A stretch of DNA of 64,000 nucleotides from Burkholderiales bacterium PBB1 (GCA_002255905.1 NKIN01000002.1:248001-312000); one strand, 5' to 3'. Positions 19,031 through 32,324 are shown, numbered from the stretch's first letter. A program made the numbers and translations. The notes: a model not told the origin generated them from the letters alone.

Positions 19031-19053
19031 ACGGGGCCCGAAGGCCCCGTTTT
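19031..19053. terminator. Bidirectional terminator between rlmD and a BI-1 family gene
   Basis: ACGGGGCC (19031-19038) and GGCCCCGT (19043-19050) form an 8-bp stem. It has a T-run on the plus strand (TTTT from 19050) and, because AAAA precedes it, a T-run on the minus strand too. On the minus strand the loop is TTCG. It serves both convergent genes. Confidence 0.88.
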
Positions 19054-19079
19054 CCCGTCACGCCAACAGGCGTTCAGCG

Positions 19080-19769
19080 TCAATCGCTGCTGCCGCCTGC
19101 CATGCCGAAGATGGCCAGCAGTGACTGGAACACGTTGTACAGGCTGAGGTAGACACCCAGCGTGGCGGTGATGTAGTTGGTCTCCTCGCCGTCCTTGACC
19201 CGCTTGAGGTCGTACAGGATGAAGGCCGAGAAGATGCCGATGGCGATCACGGACAACGTGATCATCAGCGCGCTCGACTGGATGAAGAAGTTCGCGATGC
19301 CTGCCACCAGCAGCATGATCGTGCCGATGAAGAGGAACTTGCCCATGGAGCTCAGATCGCGCTTGATGATGCTGGAGAGGGTCGCCATGCCCAGGAAGAT
19401 GGCGCCGGTACCGGCAAAGGCCATCATGATCAGGCTGGCACCGTTGGACAGGCCCAGCACCGCGCCGACCATGCGCGAGAGCATCAGGCCCATGAAGAAG
19501 GTGAAGCCCAGCAGCACGGGCACGCCCGAGGCCGAGTTCTTGGTCTTCTCGATGGCGTACATGAAGCCGAAGGCGCCGGCCAGGAAGACGACCAGGCTGA
19601 TGCCAGGGGACATGGCGCGTGCGATGCCGGTGGTCACGCCGATCCAGGCGCCCAGCACCGTGGGCACCATCGACAGCGCCAGCAGCCAGTAGGTGTTGCG
19701 CAGCACGCGGTTGCGCTGGTCGACCGACGTGCTGGATGCGGCGTAGCCGTTGTACAGGACTTGACTCAT
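19080..19769 (-). CDS. Bax inhibitor-1/YccA family membrane protein
   Basis: 229 residues with about seven membrane segments, in the inner membrane. Related YccA binds and restrains FtsH; other members are pH-sensitive calcium leak channels. The start MSQVLYNGYAASS and following QRNRVLRNTYWLLALSMVPT are typical of the betaproteobacterial group. The C-terminal SAFILYDLKRVKDGEETNYITATL block is the family signature with its paired acidic residues. It stands alone, convergent with rlmD. Confidence 0.92.
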   Translation of the reverse strand: MSQVLYNGYAASSTSVDQRNRVLRNTYWLLALSMVPTVLGAWIGVTTGIARAMSPGISLVVFLAGAFGFMYAIEKTKNSASGVPVLLGFTFFMGLMLSRMVGAVLGLSNGASLIMMAFAGTGAIFLGMATLSSIIKRDLSSMGKFLFIGTIMLLVAGIANFFIQSSALMITLSVIAIGIFSAFILYDLKRVKDGEETNYITATLGVYLSLYNVFQSLLAIFGMAGGSSD

Positions 19770-19940
19770 GGAACCTCCGAAAGAAAACACAGCCCCCATG
19801 GGACCATCGCGGTCGATTCTAGTTCCGCACCCCCTGCGCGAGGCCTGTCTGCTCTGGGGCGCAGCGCGTGCCATCGGTCCTGGCTCATGGCGGACAGGCA
19901 CCGTAAAGTGAGGGCTTTTGCAACCACTGGGTGCCAGCAC

Positions 19941-20348
19941 ATGATTTCCAAACCGTCATTGACCTTGATCGACGTGAAACGCATTGCGGCTGCGGCCGAG
20001 CAGGAGGCGCTGGCGAACCAGTGGGCAGTGTCGATCGCCATCGTCGACGACGGCGGTCACCTGCTGTGGTTCCAGCGGCTCGACGGCGCGGCGCCAAGTT
20101 CGGCATACATCGCGCCCGCCAAGGCCCGCACTGCAGCACTGGGTCGCCGTGAGAGCCGTGTTTTTGAGGAAATGATCAACGGCGGGCGCACGTCATTCCT
20201 GAGCGTGCCTCTGTTGGACGGCATGCTCGAAGGTGGCGTGCCACTGATGGCCGACGGGCATTGCCTCGGTGCGGTGGGCGTCAGCGGCGTCAAGAGCAGC
20301 GAGGATGCGCAGATTGCCAAGGCAGGGGCGTCGGCGCTCGGGTCCTGA
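19941..20348 (+). CDS. GlcG/HbpS-type protein
   Basis: 135 residues, one HbpS/GlcG domain over its whole length: LTLIDVKRIAAAAEQEALANQW, IAIVDDGGHLLWFQRLDGA, AKARTAALGRRES, then GGVPLMADGHCLGAVGVSGV. Members include a heme-binding extracellular sensor protein and proteins of the glycolate operon, but many are uncharacterised; no signal peptide is seen here. It sits between the BI-1 gene (divergent) and carA. Confidence 0.85.
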   Translation: MISKPSLTLIDVKRIAAAAEQEALANQWAVSIAIVDDGGHLLWFQRLDGAAPSSAYIAPAKARTAALGRRESRVFEEMINGGRTSFLSVPLLDGMLEGGVPLMADGHCLGAVGVSGVKSSEDAQIAKAGASALGS

Positions 20349-20510
20349 CTCGCTGGCGGAGGGTTCAAGCCTCGGTGGCTTCCCACCGCTTACAATCCCG
20401 AGGTTTACCCGAACACACCCGCCCCCAGCGAAACCCTCACAGTTTCCCACCGGATTCCGACTCGCAGCCCGCGCTGCGGGGCAGAGCTGGGTGCACCAAC
20501 GGAGATTTCC

Positions 20511-21690
20511 TTGCTGCCCGTCCTGCCCCCCGCAATCCTCGTTCTCGCAGACGGCTCCCGTTTCACTGGCATTTCCATCGGATCCCCCGGGCAGACGTGC
20601 GGCGAGGTGGTCTTCAACACCGCGCTCACCGGCTACCAGGAGATCCTGACCGACCCCAGTTACTGCCGTCAGATCGTCACGCTGACCTATCCGCACATCG
20701 GCAGCTACGGCGTCAATGACGAGGACGTTGAATCTGATCGCATTCACGCCGCTGGGCTGATCGTCAAGGACCTGCCCGTCGTGCCGTCCAACTTCCGGAT
20801 GACAGAGACGCTGCCACAGTACCTGCAACGTGAAGGCACGGTGGCGATTGCCAACATCGACACCCGCCGCCTGACCCGGCTGCTGCGCACGACGGGTGCG
20901 CAAAACGGCTGCATCCTGACCCTGGCGGTCGGTACGACCTTGACCGAGGAGCACTACGTACAGGCACTGACGGCTGCGCGTGCTGCGCCCAGCATGGCCG
21001 GGCTGGATCTGGCCCAGGTCGTCAGCAGCACCGAGCGCAGTGTGTGGGGCGAAACCGAATGGGCGCTGGGGACCGGTTATGGCCAACTCGCCGAACCGCG
21101 CTTTCACGTTGTTGCGCTGGACTTCGGCGTCAAGCGCAACATCCTGCGCATGCTGGCCAGTCGTGGCTGCAAGGTCACCGTCATGCCGGCGAAGACGACC
21201 GCTGCCGAGGTGCTGGCGTTGAATCCTGATGGCATCTTCCTCAGCAACGGCCCCGGTGATCCGCAACCCTGCGACTACGCCATCGAGGCCACGCGCACGC
21301 TGATCGAGAGTGGCATCCCGACCTTCGGCATCTGCCTCGGCCACCAGATCCTCGCCTTGGCCTCTGGCGCCAAGACCTTCAAGATGAAATTCGGGCACCA
21401 CGGCGCCAACCACCCAGTGAAAGACCTGGACAGCGGGCGCGTGAGCATCACCAGCCAGAACCACGGCTTCGCCGTCGACGAGACCACCTTGCCGAACAAC
21501 CTGAGACCGACCCACGTGAGCCTGTTCGATGGCACCTTGCAAGGCCTGGCGCGCACCGATCGCCCGGCGTTCTGTTTCCAGGGGCATCCTGAAGCGTCCC
21601 CAGGGCCCCATGACATCGGCTACCTGTTCGACCGCTTCACCGCACTGATGGAAGCCCACGCACCGCACGCTGCGGCGATCGGAGGTCAGC

Positions 21691-21698
<8 letters not shown>
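20511..21698 (+). CDS. carA: Carbamoyl-phosphate synthase small subunit
   Basis: Glutaminase subunit: hydrolyses glutamine and passes ammonia to CarB for carbamoyl phosphate, the precursor of arginine and pyrimidines. 395 residues. The N-terminal CarA domain starts [17 protein letters not shown]. The class I glutamine amidotransferase domain has the nucleophile in [13 protein letters not shown] and the His-Glu pair in [10 protein letters not shown]. The start is TTG at 20511 with a GGAGA ribosome-binding site 6 bases upstream. It overlaps carB by 8 bases. The 162-base upstream region contains a TACAAT at 20391 as a possible -10. Confidence 0.97.
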
Positions 21699-24957
<3,259 letters not shown>

Positions 24958-24986
24958 ACTCGAAAAAACAAATTTTCAAGTTCATG

Positions 24987-25021
24987 GCCGCCGCTGGATT
25001 TTCTGGCGGCGGCTTCATTTT
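24987..25021 (+). terminator. Terminator between carB and greA
   Basis: GCCGCCGC (24987-24994) pairs with GCGGCGGC (25006-25013), an 8-bp GC-only stem with an 11-base loop, followed by TTCATTTTT. It begins about 30 bases after the carB stop. Confidence 0.75.
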
Positions 25022-25038
25022 TGCCCGGGATTCATCAC

Positions 25039-25515
25039 ATGCAGACCATTCCTCTCACCCAACGCGGTGCTGACAAACTGAAGGACGAACTGCAGCGTCT
25101 GAAGACGGTCGAGCGCCATGCGGTGATCCAGGCGATCGCAGAAGCCCGCGCGCAGGGTGACCTGTCCGAGAACGCCGAATACGAGGCGGCGAAGGACAAG
25201 CAGGGCTTCATCGAAGGCCGCATCCTCGACATCGAAGGCAAGCTCGCAGCAGCCAAGATCATCGATCCATCGGCGCTGGACGCCGAAGGCAAGATCGTGT
25301 TCGGCTCCACGGTCGACCTCGAAGACGAGGCCAGTGGTGCCGCGGTGACCTACCAGATCGTCGGCGACGACGAGGCTGATTTGAAGCTGGGCCTGATCTC
25401 GATCAGTTCGCCGATTGCACGCGCGCTGATCGGCAAGGAGGTCGGTGACATCGCCGAAGTGCAGGCGCCCGGTGGCGTGAAGAGCTACGAAGTGATGGCG
25501 GTGCGCTACGAGTGA
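25039..25515 (+). CDS. greA: Transcription elongation factor GreA
   Basis: Binds the RNA polymerase secondary channel and stimulates transcript cleavage to rescue backtracked complexes. 158 residues: the N-terminal coiled-coil hairpin bears [16 protein letters not shown] with the acidic tip, and the C-terminal FKBP-like domain includes [18 protein letters not shown]. The start at 25039 gives [18 protein letters not shown] as in homologues. carB-greA adjacency is common in betaproteobacteria. Its stop overlaps the next gene by GTGA. Confidence 0.97.
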   Translation: MQTIPLTQRGADKLKDELQRLKTVERHAVIQAIAEARAQGDLSENAEYEAAKDKQGFIEGRILDIEGKLAAAKIIDPSALDAEGKIVFGSTVDLEDEASGAAVTYQIVGDDEADLKLGLISISSPIARALIGKEVGDIAEVQAPGGVKSYEVMAVRYE

Positions 25516-25964
25516 TTGAGCGCTTCGTGGTGATGCAACGCCTTGCCAGGTTGTTGGCTGGCCTCTGGGCCGGGCTGCTGGTGGGGCTCGGCGCGATTGG
25601 TGCACCGGCCGGGTTTGCTGTCGCAACGGTGGAGGTCGCCGGGCGCACGGCCGGGCGCATGTTCGCGATCGAAGCGTACGTCAGCCTGGCGGTGGCGGTG
25701 CTTCTGCTGCTGTTGACTCGCCAGACCGTTCCGACCGAGCCCGATCAGCTGCCAGCTCCCGCGCTGAATACCCATCTGTTGCTGCTGCTCGGAACGCTGT
25801 TTTGCACGATCGTGGGTTACTTCGTACTGCAACCGATGATGGCGGCTGCGCGCGCTGGCGAGGGCAGTCTCTCGTTTGGAGCCCTGCACGGGCTGTCAGC
25901 CGGATTTTTTGCTTTGAAGGGGCTGCTGGTGCTGATGCTCGCTTGGCGGTTCACCGCGCGTTGA
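25512..25964 (+). CDS. DUF4149-like small membrane protein
   Basis: 150 residues from the GTG overlapping the greA stop (an ATG at 25533 is an alternative that gives [16 protein letters not shown]). Four hydrophobic segments: about 10-30, 50-70, 90-110 and 125-148. It resembles the DUF4149/TMEM205-like family, which often follows greA in betaproteobacteria. No function is established to my knowledge. It converges on the YhbY-like gene with 38 bases between them. Confidence 0.8.
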   Translation: MIERFVVMQRLARLLAGLWAGLLVGLGAIGAPAGFAVATVEVAGRTAGRMFAIEAYVSLAVAVLLLLLTRQTVPTEPDQLPAPALNTHLLLLLGTLFCTIVGYFVLQPMMAAARAGEGSLSFGALHGLSAGFFALKGLLVLMLAWRFTAR

Positions 25965-26002
25965 TCAAGCCACGGCTGCGCTGAAACAGCAGCTCGCTCA
26001 GG

Positions 26003-26476
26003 TCACTCGACCACCTTGCGCTTGATGCTGGTGACTCGCTTGCGGGCGCGCTTGATCTCACCACCGGCGGCCACCCGCTCATTGCCCAGCACCTTGATCT
26101 TTTTGACCTGCGGCCGGTGGTTGCCGCTTTTCGAGAATTTCAGCAGCTTGACCACCCGCGGGCCGGGCATCCGGTCTTCTCGCTCTGGCTGCTCTTTGGG
26201 CGGAATTGGCCGCCACAGCACCAGCAGCTTGCCGATGTGCTGAACCGGCGCGGCATTGAGCTGATCGGTCAGGGTCGCCAGGATGCTTTCGCGGGATGTG
26301 CGGTCATCGGAGAAGACGCGGACCTTGATCAGGCCGTGCGCGTTCAGTGCAGCGTCGGTTTCCTTGACGACGGCGGGCGTCAGTCCGTCCCCGCCGATCA
26401 GGACCACCGGGGTCAGGTGATGGGCGTCTGCGCGTTTTTCCCGGCGCTCGTGGGTGGTGAGGGTGATGGCTGGCAT
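26003..26476 (-). CDS. YhbY-like CRM-domain RNA-binding protein with a basic C-terminal extension
   Basis: The N-terminal about 95 residues form a CRM/YhbY domain, a KH-like fold associated with pre-50S ribosomes in E. coli: LTTHERREKRADAHHLTPVVLIGGDGLT is followed by ALNAHGLIKVRVFSDDR and HIGKLLVLWRP. E. coli YhbY is about 97 residues, whereas this protein has 157. The extra 60 are rich in Lys and Arg (KIKVLGNERVAAGGEIKRAR). The start at 26476 is MPAITLTTHERR. It is divergent from rlmE, an arrangement common near ftsH. Confidence 0.85.
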   Translation of the reverse strand: MPAITLTTHERREKRADAHHLTPVVLIGGDGLTPAVVKETDAALNAHGLIKVRVFSDDRTSRESILATLTDQLNAAPVQHIGKLLVLWRPIPPKEQPEREDRMPGPRVVKLLKFSKSGNHRPQVKKIKVLGNERVAAGGEIKRARKRVTSIKRKVVE

Positions 26477-26502
26477 CGGCCTATTATCGATGGACATGAC
26501 CT

Positions 26503-26575
26503 CCCCCAAGCTCACTTCGTTCGCTGCCCCCCGTGGGGGCTTCGGCAGCCTTCGGGCGGCCGTGCGCCTGCCGAC
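26503..26575. repeat. Dispersed GC-rich intergenic repeat, copy next to rlmE
   Basis: CCCCC and GGGGG blocks flank CTCACTTCGTTCGCTG, and are followed by GCTTCGGCAGCCTTCGGGCGGCC. The same layout (C-block, TTCG-containing spacer, G-block, then CTCGGCCGCC and GCGGCCCGGCG) occurs before recR at 58451-58557, with a shorter relative at 54855-54921. It resembles an intergenic repeat I recall from Burkholderiales genomes. This copy fills the yhbY-rlmE gap right up to the rlmE start codon. Confidence 0.6.
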
Positions 26576-27292
26576 ATGAAAGTCAAATCCAAAAGCAAGA
26601 AGATCGACAAGGCGTGGTTGCTGGATCACCTCAACGACACCTACGTGAAGTTGTCGAAAAAAGAGGGCTACCGGGCGCGCGCCGCCTACAAGCTGAAGGA
26701 AATCGACGAAACGCTCGGCCTGCTGAAGCCGGGGCAGGTGGTGGTCGATCTGGGCGCCGCACCAGGCGCCTGGAGTCAGTATGTGCGGCGCAAGCTCTCT
26801 CACAAGGTGCCCGACACCGTAGGCGGCGGGCTGGGTCCGCTGAACGGCACCATCATCGCGCTGGACATCCTGGACTTCGAGCCGATCGACGGCGTGGTGT
26901 TCATCCAGGGCGACTTTCGAGACGAGCCGGTGTTGCAGCAACTGGAGACCGCGGTCGGTGGTCGGCCCGTCGATGTGGTTGTGTCCGATCTCGCGCCCAA
27001 CCTCTCGGGTATCACCAGTTCGGACGACGCCCGGATCTCACACCTGGTCGAACTGGCGGTGGATTTCGCCGCACGGCACCTGGTCGCGGGAGGGGCTCTG
27101 GTGTGCAAGGTGTTTCATGGCAGCAACTACAACGAATTGGTCGCGTTGCTGAAATCGAACTTTCGGACGGTGAAAGCGATCAAGCCCAAAGCGTCCCGGG
27201 ATCGATCGTCCGAGACCTTTCTCGTGGGCATCGGGCTCAAGACGGTACAGAAAGCGGTCGAAACCACGGCGAAGGCTGTCATGCCGGGCTAG
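26576..27292 (+). CDS. rlmE: 23S rRNA (uridine-2552-2'-O)-methyltransferase
   Basis: FtsJ/RrmJ methylates the ribose of U2552 in the A-loop of 23S rRNA, late in 50S assembly. 238 residues: LNDTYVKLSKKEGYRARAAYKLKEID, the SAM-binding loop VVDLGAAPGAWSQYV, and the catalytic K-D-K-E set, with DVVVSDLAPNLSG, LVCKVFHG and SSETFLVG visible. A lineage-specific stretch, KVPDTVGGGLGPLNG, precedes IIALDILDFEPIDG. The region before the ATG at 26576 has no clear ribosome-binding site because repeat DNA reaches the start. ftsH follows after 131 bases. Confidence 0.95.
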   Translation: MKVKSKSKKIDKAWLLDHLNDTYVKLSKKEGYRARAAYKLKEIDETLGLLKPGQVVVDLGAAPGAWSQYVRRKLSHKVPDTVGGGLGPLNGTIIALDILDFEPIDGVVFIQGDFRDEPVLQQLETAVGGRPVDVVVSDLAPNLSGITSSDDARISHLVELAVDFAARHLVAGGALVCKVFHGSNYNELVALLKSNFRTVKAIKPKASRDRSSETFLVGIGLKTVQKAVETTAKAVMPG

Positions 27293-27423
27293 CGGTCTTG
27301 GGCTCGATTCCTGGTGACCTCATTACGCACATGGCACTTGAGTCGCATAAACTAGGCACTACATATGCTAGACGTCGCGCCTGTTGTGCACGCCGACCCC
27401 GCAGTTGAAGAATTGGAGTGGCA

Positions 27424-29328
27424 GTGAACAATCAATGGTTCTCGAAAATCGCCGTGTGGCTGGTCATCGCCCTCGTGCTGTTCACTGTGTTCAAGCAGTT
27501 TGATCGCAGCACGGCCGCAGGGACGCAGATCGGCTACTCTGATTTCCTTGAAGAAGTTCGCAACAAGCGGATCAAGGAAGTCACGCTGCAGGAGGGCCCT
27601 GCCGGCACCGAGATCATCGCGAAGACGACCGACGACAAGCGGCTGCGTAGCACCGCTACCTACCTGGACCGTGGCCTGGTAGGCGACCTGATCAACAGTG
27701 GCGTCAAATTCGACGTCAAGCCTCGCGAAGAGCCCTCGCTGCTGATGAACATCCTGGTCTCGTGGGGACCGATGTTGTTGCTGATCGGCGTCTGGATCTA
27801 CTTCATGCGGCAGATGCAAGGCGGCGGCAAGGGCGGGGCATTCAGCTTCGGTAAGTCCAAGGCGCGCATGCTGGATGAGGCCAACAACACCACCACCTTC
27901 GCCGACGTCGCGGGCTGCGACGAAGCGAAAGAGGAGGTGAAGGAACTGGTCGACTTCCTGAAAGACCCGCAGCGATTCCAAAAGCTGGGCGGTCGCATCC
28001 CGCGTGGTGTGTTGCTGGTCGGGCCTCCCGGAACCGGCAAGACGCTGCTGGCCAAGGCCATCGCCGGCGAAGCGAAAGTGCCGTTCTTCAGTATCTCGGG
28101 CTCTGACTTTGTCGAAATGTTCGTCGGTGTCGGTGCGGCTCGTGTTCGCGACATGTTCGAGCAGGCCAAGAAGAGCGCTCCTTGCATCATCTTCGTGGAT
28201 GAAATCGACGCGGTGGGTCGGCATCGCGGCGCCGGCCTGGGCGGCGGCAACGACGAGCGCGAACAGACTCTCAACCAGATGCTGGTCGAGATGGACGGTT
28301 TCGAGACCAACCTTGGCGTCATCGTGATGGCGGCGACCAACCGGCCCGACATCCTCGACCCGGCACTGTTGCGCCCCGGCCGTTTCGACCGGCAGGTGTA
28401 TGTCACGCTGCCGGACGTGCGCGGACGCGAGCAAATCCTGAACGTGCACATGCGCAAGGTGCCGGTGGGGCAGGACATCCGTGCCGATATCCTCGCGCGC
28501 GGTACGCCAGGCTTCTCGGGGGCCGATCTGGCCAATCTGGTCAATGAAGCGGCTTTGTTTGCTGCGCGTCGTGCGGGACGGGTCGTCGAGATGATGGATT
28601 TCGAGAAGGCCAAGGACAAGATCATGATGGGCCCCGAGCGGAAGTCCATGATCATGCCGGAGGAAGAGCGCAGGAACACGGCCTACCACGAGGCGGGTCA
28701 CGCATTGGTGGCACGTCTCATGCCGAAGACCGACCCGGTGCACAAGGTGACCGTGATCCCTCGAGGCCGCGCACTTGGCGTGACCATGCAACTGCCCGAA
28801 GGGGACCGCTACAGCCTCGACAAGGAGCGAATGCTGTCGACGATCTCGGTGCTGTTCGGTGGTCGCATTGCCGAAGAGGTGTTCATGCACCAGATGACCA
28901 CCGGCGCCAGCAACGACTTCGAGCGTGCCACCCAGATCGCCCGCGACATGGTCACCCGGTATGGCATGACCGATGAATTGGGTCCGATGGTCTATGCCGA
29001 AAACGAAGGCGAGGTGTTCCTGGGCCGCTCGGTGACCAAGACCACCACAATGTCTGAGGAAACCATGCGCAAGGTCGACGGCGTGATTCGCCGCATCATC
29101 GACGAGCAGTACCTGATTGCGCGCAAGCACATCGAAGACAACCAGGACAAGATGCACGCGATGGCCAAGGCACTGCTCGAGTGGGAAACCATCGACAGCG
29201 ACCAGATCGACGACATCATGAATGGCAAGCCGCCGCGGGCACCCAAGGATTGGTCTCCATCCTCCAGCCGTCCAAACGGGGGGCCGCAGGCGCCGCTGTC
29301 GTCCGACAGTGCACCTGCTGCGGCCTGA
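27424..29328 (+). CDS. ftsH: ATP-dependent zinc metalloprotease FtsH
   Basis: Hexameric inner-membrane AAA+ protease that degrades membrane and regulatory proteins. 634 residues: membrane segments at about 8-24 and 108-127 flank a periplasmic domain. The AAA module has Walker A GPPGTGKT (200-207), Walker [10 protein letters not shown] and the arginine-finger region RPGRFDRQ. The zinc site HEAGH is near residue 420. The start is GTG at 27424 with GGAG five bases upstream; another GTG two codons earlier overlaps that site. The BI-1 protein encoded at 19080-19769 belongs to a family that interacts with FtsH. Confidence 0.98.
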   Translation: MNNQWFSKIAVWLVIALVLFTVFKQFDRSTAAGTQIGYSDFLEEVRNKRIKEVTLQEGPAGTEIIAKTTDDKRLRSTATYLDRGLVGDLINSGVKFDVKPREEPSLLMNILVSWGPMLLLIGVWIYFMRQMQGGGKGGAFSFGKSKARMLDEANNTTTFADVAGCDEAKEEVKELVDFLKDPQRFQKLGGRIPRGVLLVGPPGTGKTLLAKAIAGEAKVPFFSISGSDFVEMFVGVGAARVRDMFEQAKKSAPCIIFVDEIDAVGRHRGAGLGGGNDEREQTLNQMLVEMDGFETNLGVIVMAATNRPDILDPALLRPGRFDRQVYVTLPDVRGREQILNVHMRKVPVGQDIRADILARGTPGFSGADLANLVNEAALFAARRAGRVVEMMDFEKAKDKIMMGPERKSMIMPEEERRNTAYHEAGHALVARLMPKTDPVHKVTVIPRGRALGVTMQLPEGDRYSLDKERMLSTISVLFGGRIAEEVFMHQMTTGASNDFERATQIARDMVTRYGMTDELGPMVYAENEGEVFLGRSVTKTTTMSEETMRKVDGVIRRIIDEQYLIARKHIEDNQDKMHAMAKALLEWETIDSDQIDDIMNGKPPRAPKDWSPSSSRPNGGPQAPLSSDSAPAAA

Positions 29329-29348
29329 GCGCCGCGGATCACTCGCAC

Positions 29349-29369
29349 ACGGGGCTTCGGCCCCGTTTT
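29349..29369 (+). terminator. Terminator after ftsH
   Basis: ACGGGGC (29349-29355) and GCCCCGT (29360-29366) form a 7-bp stem with a TTCG tetraloop, followed by TTTTC. It lies 20 bases after the ftsH stop and 50 before folP. Confidence 0.82.
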
Positions 29370-29418
29370 CACTGGTGCGCTCTCTTCCAGCGACTGATGG
29401 CATCGATCTTGGCCTGAC

Positions 29419-30276
29419 ATGCTCTGGCAAACCACTCACCACCGCATCGATCTGACCGTTCCCAAGGTCATGGGCATCGTGAACACGACGCCCGATTCCT
29501 TTTCGGATGGTGGGCAATTCGCCGATGCGAAAGCCGCCATCGACCATTGCAGGCGGCTCATCGATGCGGGCGCTGACATCCTGGACATCGGCGGCGAGTC
29601 GAGCCGGCCAGGCGCTGTTTCAGTGCCTCTGGACGAGGAGCGTCGGCGGGTGCTGCCGGTGCTCGAAGCCGTGCTTTCGATGGGACATCCCGTGTCGATC
29701 GACACCGTCAAGCCCGATCTGATGGCCGAAGCGGTTTCGCTCGGTGTCGACATCGTCAACGACATCAACGCACTGCGTCTGCCGGGTGCGCTCGACGTGG
29801 TTGCGGCCCATCCCACCTGCGGTGTGTGTCTGATGCACATGCAGGGCGAACCGTCATCGATGCAGTCTCAGGCACGCTACGCTGACGTGGTGGCCGATGT
29901 CCGCTTCATGCTTGAGGAGCGCCTGGCAGCTCTGACGGCACGGGGTGTTGCCGCTGAGCGCATCGTGCTCGATCCGGGCATCGGCTTCGGCAAGACAGTA
30001 GAACACAACGTCGAATTGCTGCGTCGCCAGCAGGAATTGCTGGCCTTGGGCCGCCCATTGCTGGTTGGATGGTCGCGCAAGTCGACACTCGGTGCGCTGA
30101 CCGGGCGTGCCGTTGGCGATCGCCTGGCTGCCAGCCTGGCTGCAGCGCTGGCCGCACTGGCGCAGGGGGCCAGCGTCCTTCGCGTGCACGATGTCGCTGC
30201 CACGGTCGATGCATTGAAGGTGTGGCGCGCGGCGGGATTGCCGATAACCCCGGCTACCGTTGACGAATTGCAATGA
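29419..30276 (+). CDS. folP: Dihydropteroate synthase
   Basis: Condenses p-aminobenzoate with dihydropterin pyrophosphate in folate synthesis; the sulfonamide target. 285 residues, TIM-barrel. [18 protein letters not shown] (loop 1), [11 protein letters not shown] (loop 2), [19 protein letters not shown] and [10 protein letters not shown] are the family signatures, and [11 protein letters not shown] is near the end. It is followed by glmM after 13 bases, the widespread ftsH-folP-glmM order. Confidence 0.97.
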   Translation: MLWQTTHHRIDLTVPKVMGIVNTTPDSFSDGGQFADAKAAIDHCRRLIDAGADILDIGGESSRPGAVSVPLDEERRRVLPVLEAVLSMGHPVSIDTVKPDLMAEAVSLGVDIVNDINALRLPGALDVVAAHPTCGVCLMHMQGEPSSMQSQARYADVVADVRFMLEERLAALTARGVAAERIVLDPGIGFGKTVEHNVELLRRQQELLALGRPLLVGWSRKSTLGALTGRAVGDRLAASLAAALAALAQGASVLRVHDVAATVDALKVWRAAGLPITPATVDELQ

Positions 30277-30289
30277 AAGCCCAGCAACC

Positions 30290-31621
30290 ATGACCAGAGT
30301 TCATTTCGGCACCGATGGCATACGCGGCACGGTGGGTCAGTCCCCGATCACGCCGGATTTCATGCTGCGTCTTGGCCATTCGGTCGGGCGCGTGCTGAAG
30401 GGCGCCGATCCGAAGCCGACGGTGCTGATCGGCAAGGACACACGCATTTCGGGCTACATGATCGAGTCGGCGCTGGAGGCGGGTTTCGCCTCGGCCGGGG
30501 TCGATGTGCTGCTCACCGGGCCACTGCCCACACCGGGCATTGCCTATCTGACGCGGGCGTTGCGGCTCAGCCTGGGCGTGGTCATCAGCGCTTCGCACAA
30601 TCCGTTTCCCGACAACGGCATCAAGTTCTTCTCTGCACGGGGTGAAAAGCTGCCCGATGAATGGGAGGCCCGAGTCGAGGCTTCGCTGGAGCAACCGCCG
30701 CAGTGGGTGGCCTCGGCGAGCCTGGGCAAGGCCCGCAAGCTCGAAGATGCCCGAGGCCGCTACATCGAGTTCTGCAAGAGCACCTTCGGCAGCGAGTTGT
30801 CGCTCAAGGGCTTGAAGATCGTCGTCGATGCGGCCCACGGTGCGGCGTATCACGTGGCGCCGGAGGTGTTTCATGAACTGGGCGCCGAGGTCGTGGCCAT
30901 CGGTTGCAGTCCGGATGGCACCAACATCAATGCCGGCTTTGGCGCCACCGCGCCAGCGGCCTTGGTTCAGGCGGTAAAGGACCACCGCGCCGACTACGGC
31001 ATCGCGCTCGACGGGGATGCCGACCGGTTGCAACTGGTCGATGCGTCAGGGCGTCTGTACAACGGCGACGAATTGCTCTATGTCATGGTCGCCGACCGCC
31101 TGGCTCAAGGCCAGTCCGTGCCCGGCGTGGTGGGCACCTTGATGACCAACTTGGCGGTGGAGTCCGCGCTGCGCCAGCGCGGGGTTGAGTTCGTGCGCGC
31201 GCGCGTGGGCGATCGATACGTCCTGGAAGGTCTGTTGGCAAGGGGTTGGAACCTCGGTGGAGAAGGGTCGGGCCACTTGCTGGCACTGGATCGGCACACG
31301 ACCGGGGACGGGATCATCAGTGCGCTCCAGGTGCTGCAGGCCGTGTGCCGAAGCGGGGTGACGCTGGCCGATCAATTGCGCCCGGTCACGTTGCTGCCGC
31401 AGGTAATGATCAACGTTCGCTTGCGAGAGGGCCTCGACTGGAAGTCTCACGACCCGCTGCACCGCGTTCAGCGCGAGATCGAAGCCGAGTTGGGCACCTC
31501 GGGGCGGATCCTGATCCGCCCGTCGGGGACCGAGCCGTTGCTGCGGGTGATGGTCGAAGCCCGAGATTCACAGATGGCCACCCGCTGCGCGCAGCGACTT
31601 GCCCAGGCACTGGAGATCTGA
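30290..31621 (+). CDS. glmM: Phosphoglucosamine mutase
   Basis: Converts glucosamine 6-phosphate to glucosamine 1-phosphate for UDP-GlcNAc, feeding peptidoglycan and lipid A. 443 residues with the four alpha-phosphohexomutase domains: start [11 protein letters not shown], phosphoserine loop [17 protein letters not shown] (about residue 102), Mg-binding DGDADR, sugar loop GGEGSGH and phosphate loop [14 protein letters not shown]. The ATG at 30290 fits homologues; an ATG-like start upstream overlaps folP. It converges on the fasciclin gene with 15 bases between. Confidence 0.98.
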   Translation: MTRVHFGTDGIRGTVGQSPITPDFMLRLGHSVGRVLKGADPKPTVLIGKDTRISGYMIESALEAGFASAGVDVLLTGPLPTPGIAYLTRALRLSLGVVISASHNPFPDNGIKFFSARGEKLPDEWEARVEASLEQPPQWVASASLGKARKLEDARGRYIEFCKSTFGSELSLKGLKIVVDAAHGAAYHVAPEVFHELGAEVVAIGCSPDGTNINAGFGATAPAALVQAVKDHRADYGIALDGDADRLQLVDASGRLYNGDELLYVMVADRLAQGQSVPGVVGTLMTNLAVESALRQRGVEFVRARVGDRYVLEGLLARGWNLGGEGSGHLLALDRHTTGDGIISALQVLQAVCRSGVTLADQLRPVTLLPQVMINVRLREGLDWKSHDPLHRVQREIEAELGTSGRILIRPSGTEPLLRVMVEARDSQMATRCAQRLAQALEI

Positions 31622-31636
31622 GCCAGCGTCAAAACG

Positions 31637-32125
31637 TCATTTTTTGACCGGCGGGATCAGCACCTGGTCAACGATGTGAACCACGCCGTTCGAGGCATCG
31701 ACATCGGCGGTGGTGACCACGGCGTTCTCGACCGTGACAAATGCACCTGAGCGGTACAACGACACCGGCGCCCCCTGTACCGTCGTGATCGGGCCGTTCT
31801 TGATCTCGCCAGAGCTCAGTTTTCCTGGTGCGACGTGGTAGGTCAGCACCGAGATCAGCAAGGCCTTGTCCTTGGACAGCGCGTCCAGCGTTTTGGCAGG
31901 CACCGCCTTGAAGGCATCGTCTGTCGGTGCGAACACCGTGTAGGGGCCAGGCGCTTTCAGTGTTTCTGTCAGCCCCGCGTCGTTGATCAACTTCGTGAGG
32001 GTGGACAACTGCGGTGTCGCCGCGGCCGTGTCGCTGATGGTCATCGGTGCGGGTGGGGTCGCGCAGCCGCTCAAAGCGACTGCCATCAACGCGCTGCTCA
32101 GCAGCAACTTGCTCTTCTTCATCAT
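31637..32125 (-). CDS. Fasciclin (FAS1) domain lipoprotein
   Basis: 162 residues: a Lys-rich N-terminus, hydrophobic segment and lipobox LSGC (Cys at about 20), then a single FAS1 domain (about 35-160). Its signatures are STLTKLINDAGLTETLKAPGP, YTVFAPTDDAFKAVP, LTYHVAPGKLSS, and the ending NGVVHIVDQVLIPP. FAS1 domains mediate adhesion or surface binding, but the function here is unknown. AGGAG lies about 4 bases before the ATG at 32125. It sits between glmM and the pst operon, which is divergent from it. Confidence 0.9.
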   Translation of the reverse strand: MMKKSKLLLSSALMAVALSGCATPPAPMTISDTAAATPQLSTLTKLINDAGLTETLKAPGPYTVFAPTDDAFKAVPAKTLDALSKDKALLISVLTYHVAPGKLSSGEIKNGPITTVQGAPVSLYRSGAFVTVENAVVTTADVDASNGVVHIVDQVLIPPVKK

Positions 32126-32306
32126 GAACTCCTGCGTGCGTACGGGATGGGCAGCGTGACCGTGCACGCTGCCAGCTGGATACCGCCGTGCAAGGTATGG
32201 GAGTTTTGTGACGCGTCGATGAATTCAATGTGACATCGCCGCCAGCGAAGATGCCGTGTCGGGACGATGAAAGATCGCAGTTCAAGGCCGAGAGATCGTC
32301 ACGTGA

Positions 32307-32324
32307 CTGTCACACAAGGCTCAT
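32307..32324 (+). promoter_or_regulatory. Candidate Pho box upstream of pstS
   Basis: CTGTCAC (32307-32313), four bases ACAA, then GGCTCAT (32318-32324), followed by AAAG. The first half matches the PhoB 7-mer CTGTCAT at 6 of 7 positions and the second at 4 of 7, with the standard 4-base spacer. It lies 55 bases before the pstS start, where PhoB would be expected to act. Confidence 0.5.

Noticed and set aside
19761-19940. An upstream start for the GlcG-like gene at 19761
   Set aside because: The extra 60 residues lack homology and overlap the divergent BI-1 gene start; the ATG at 19941 precedes the conserved domain directly.
27352-29547. A 731-codon minus-strand frame opposite ftsH
   Set aside because: Shadow of ftsH; the composition is His-rich with no family resemblance.
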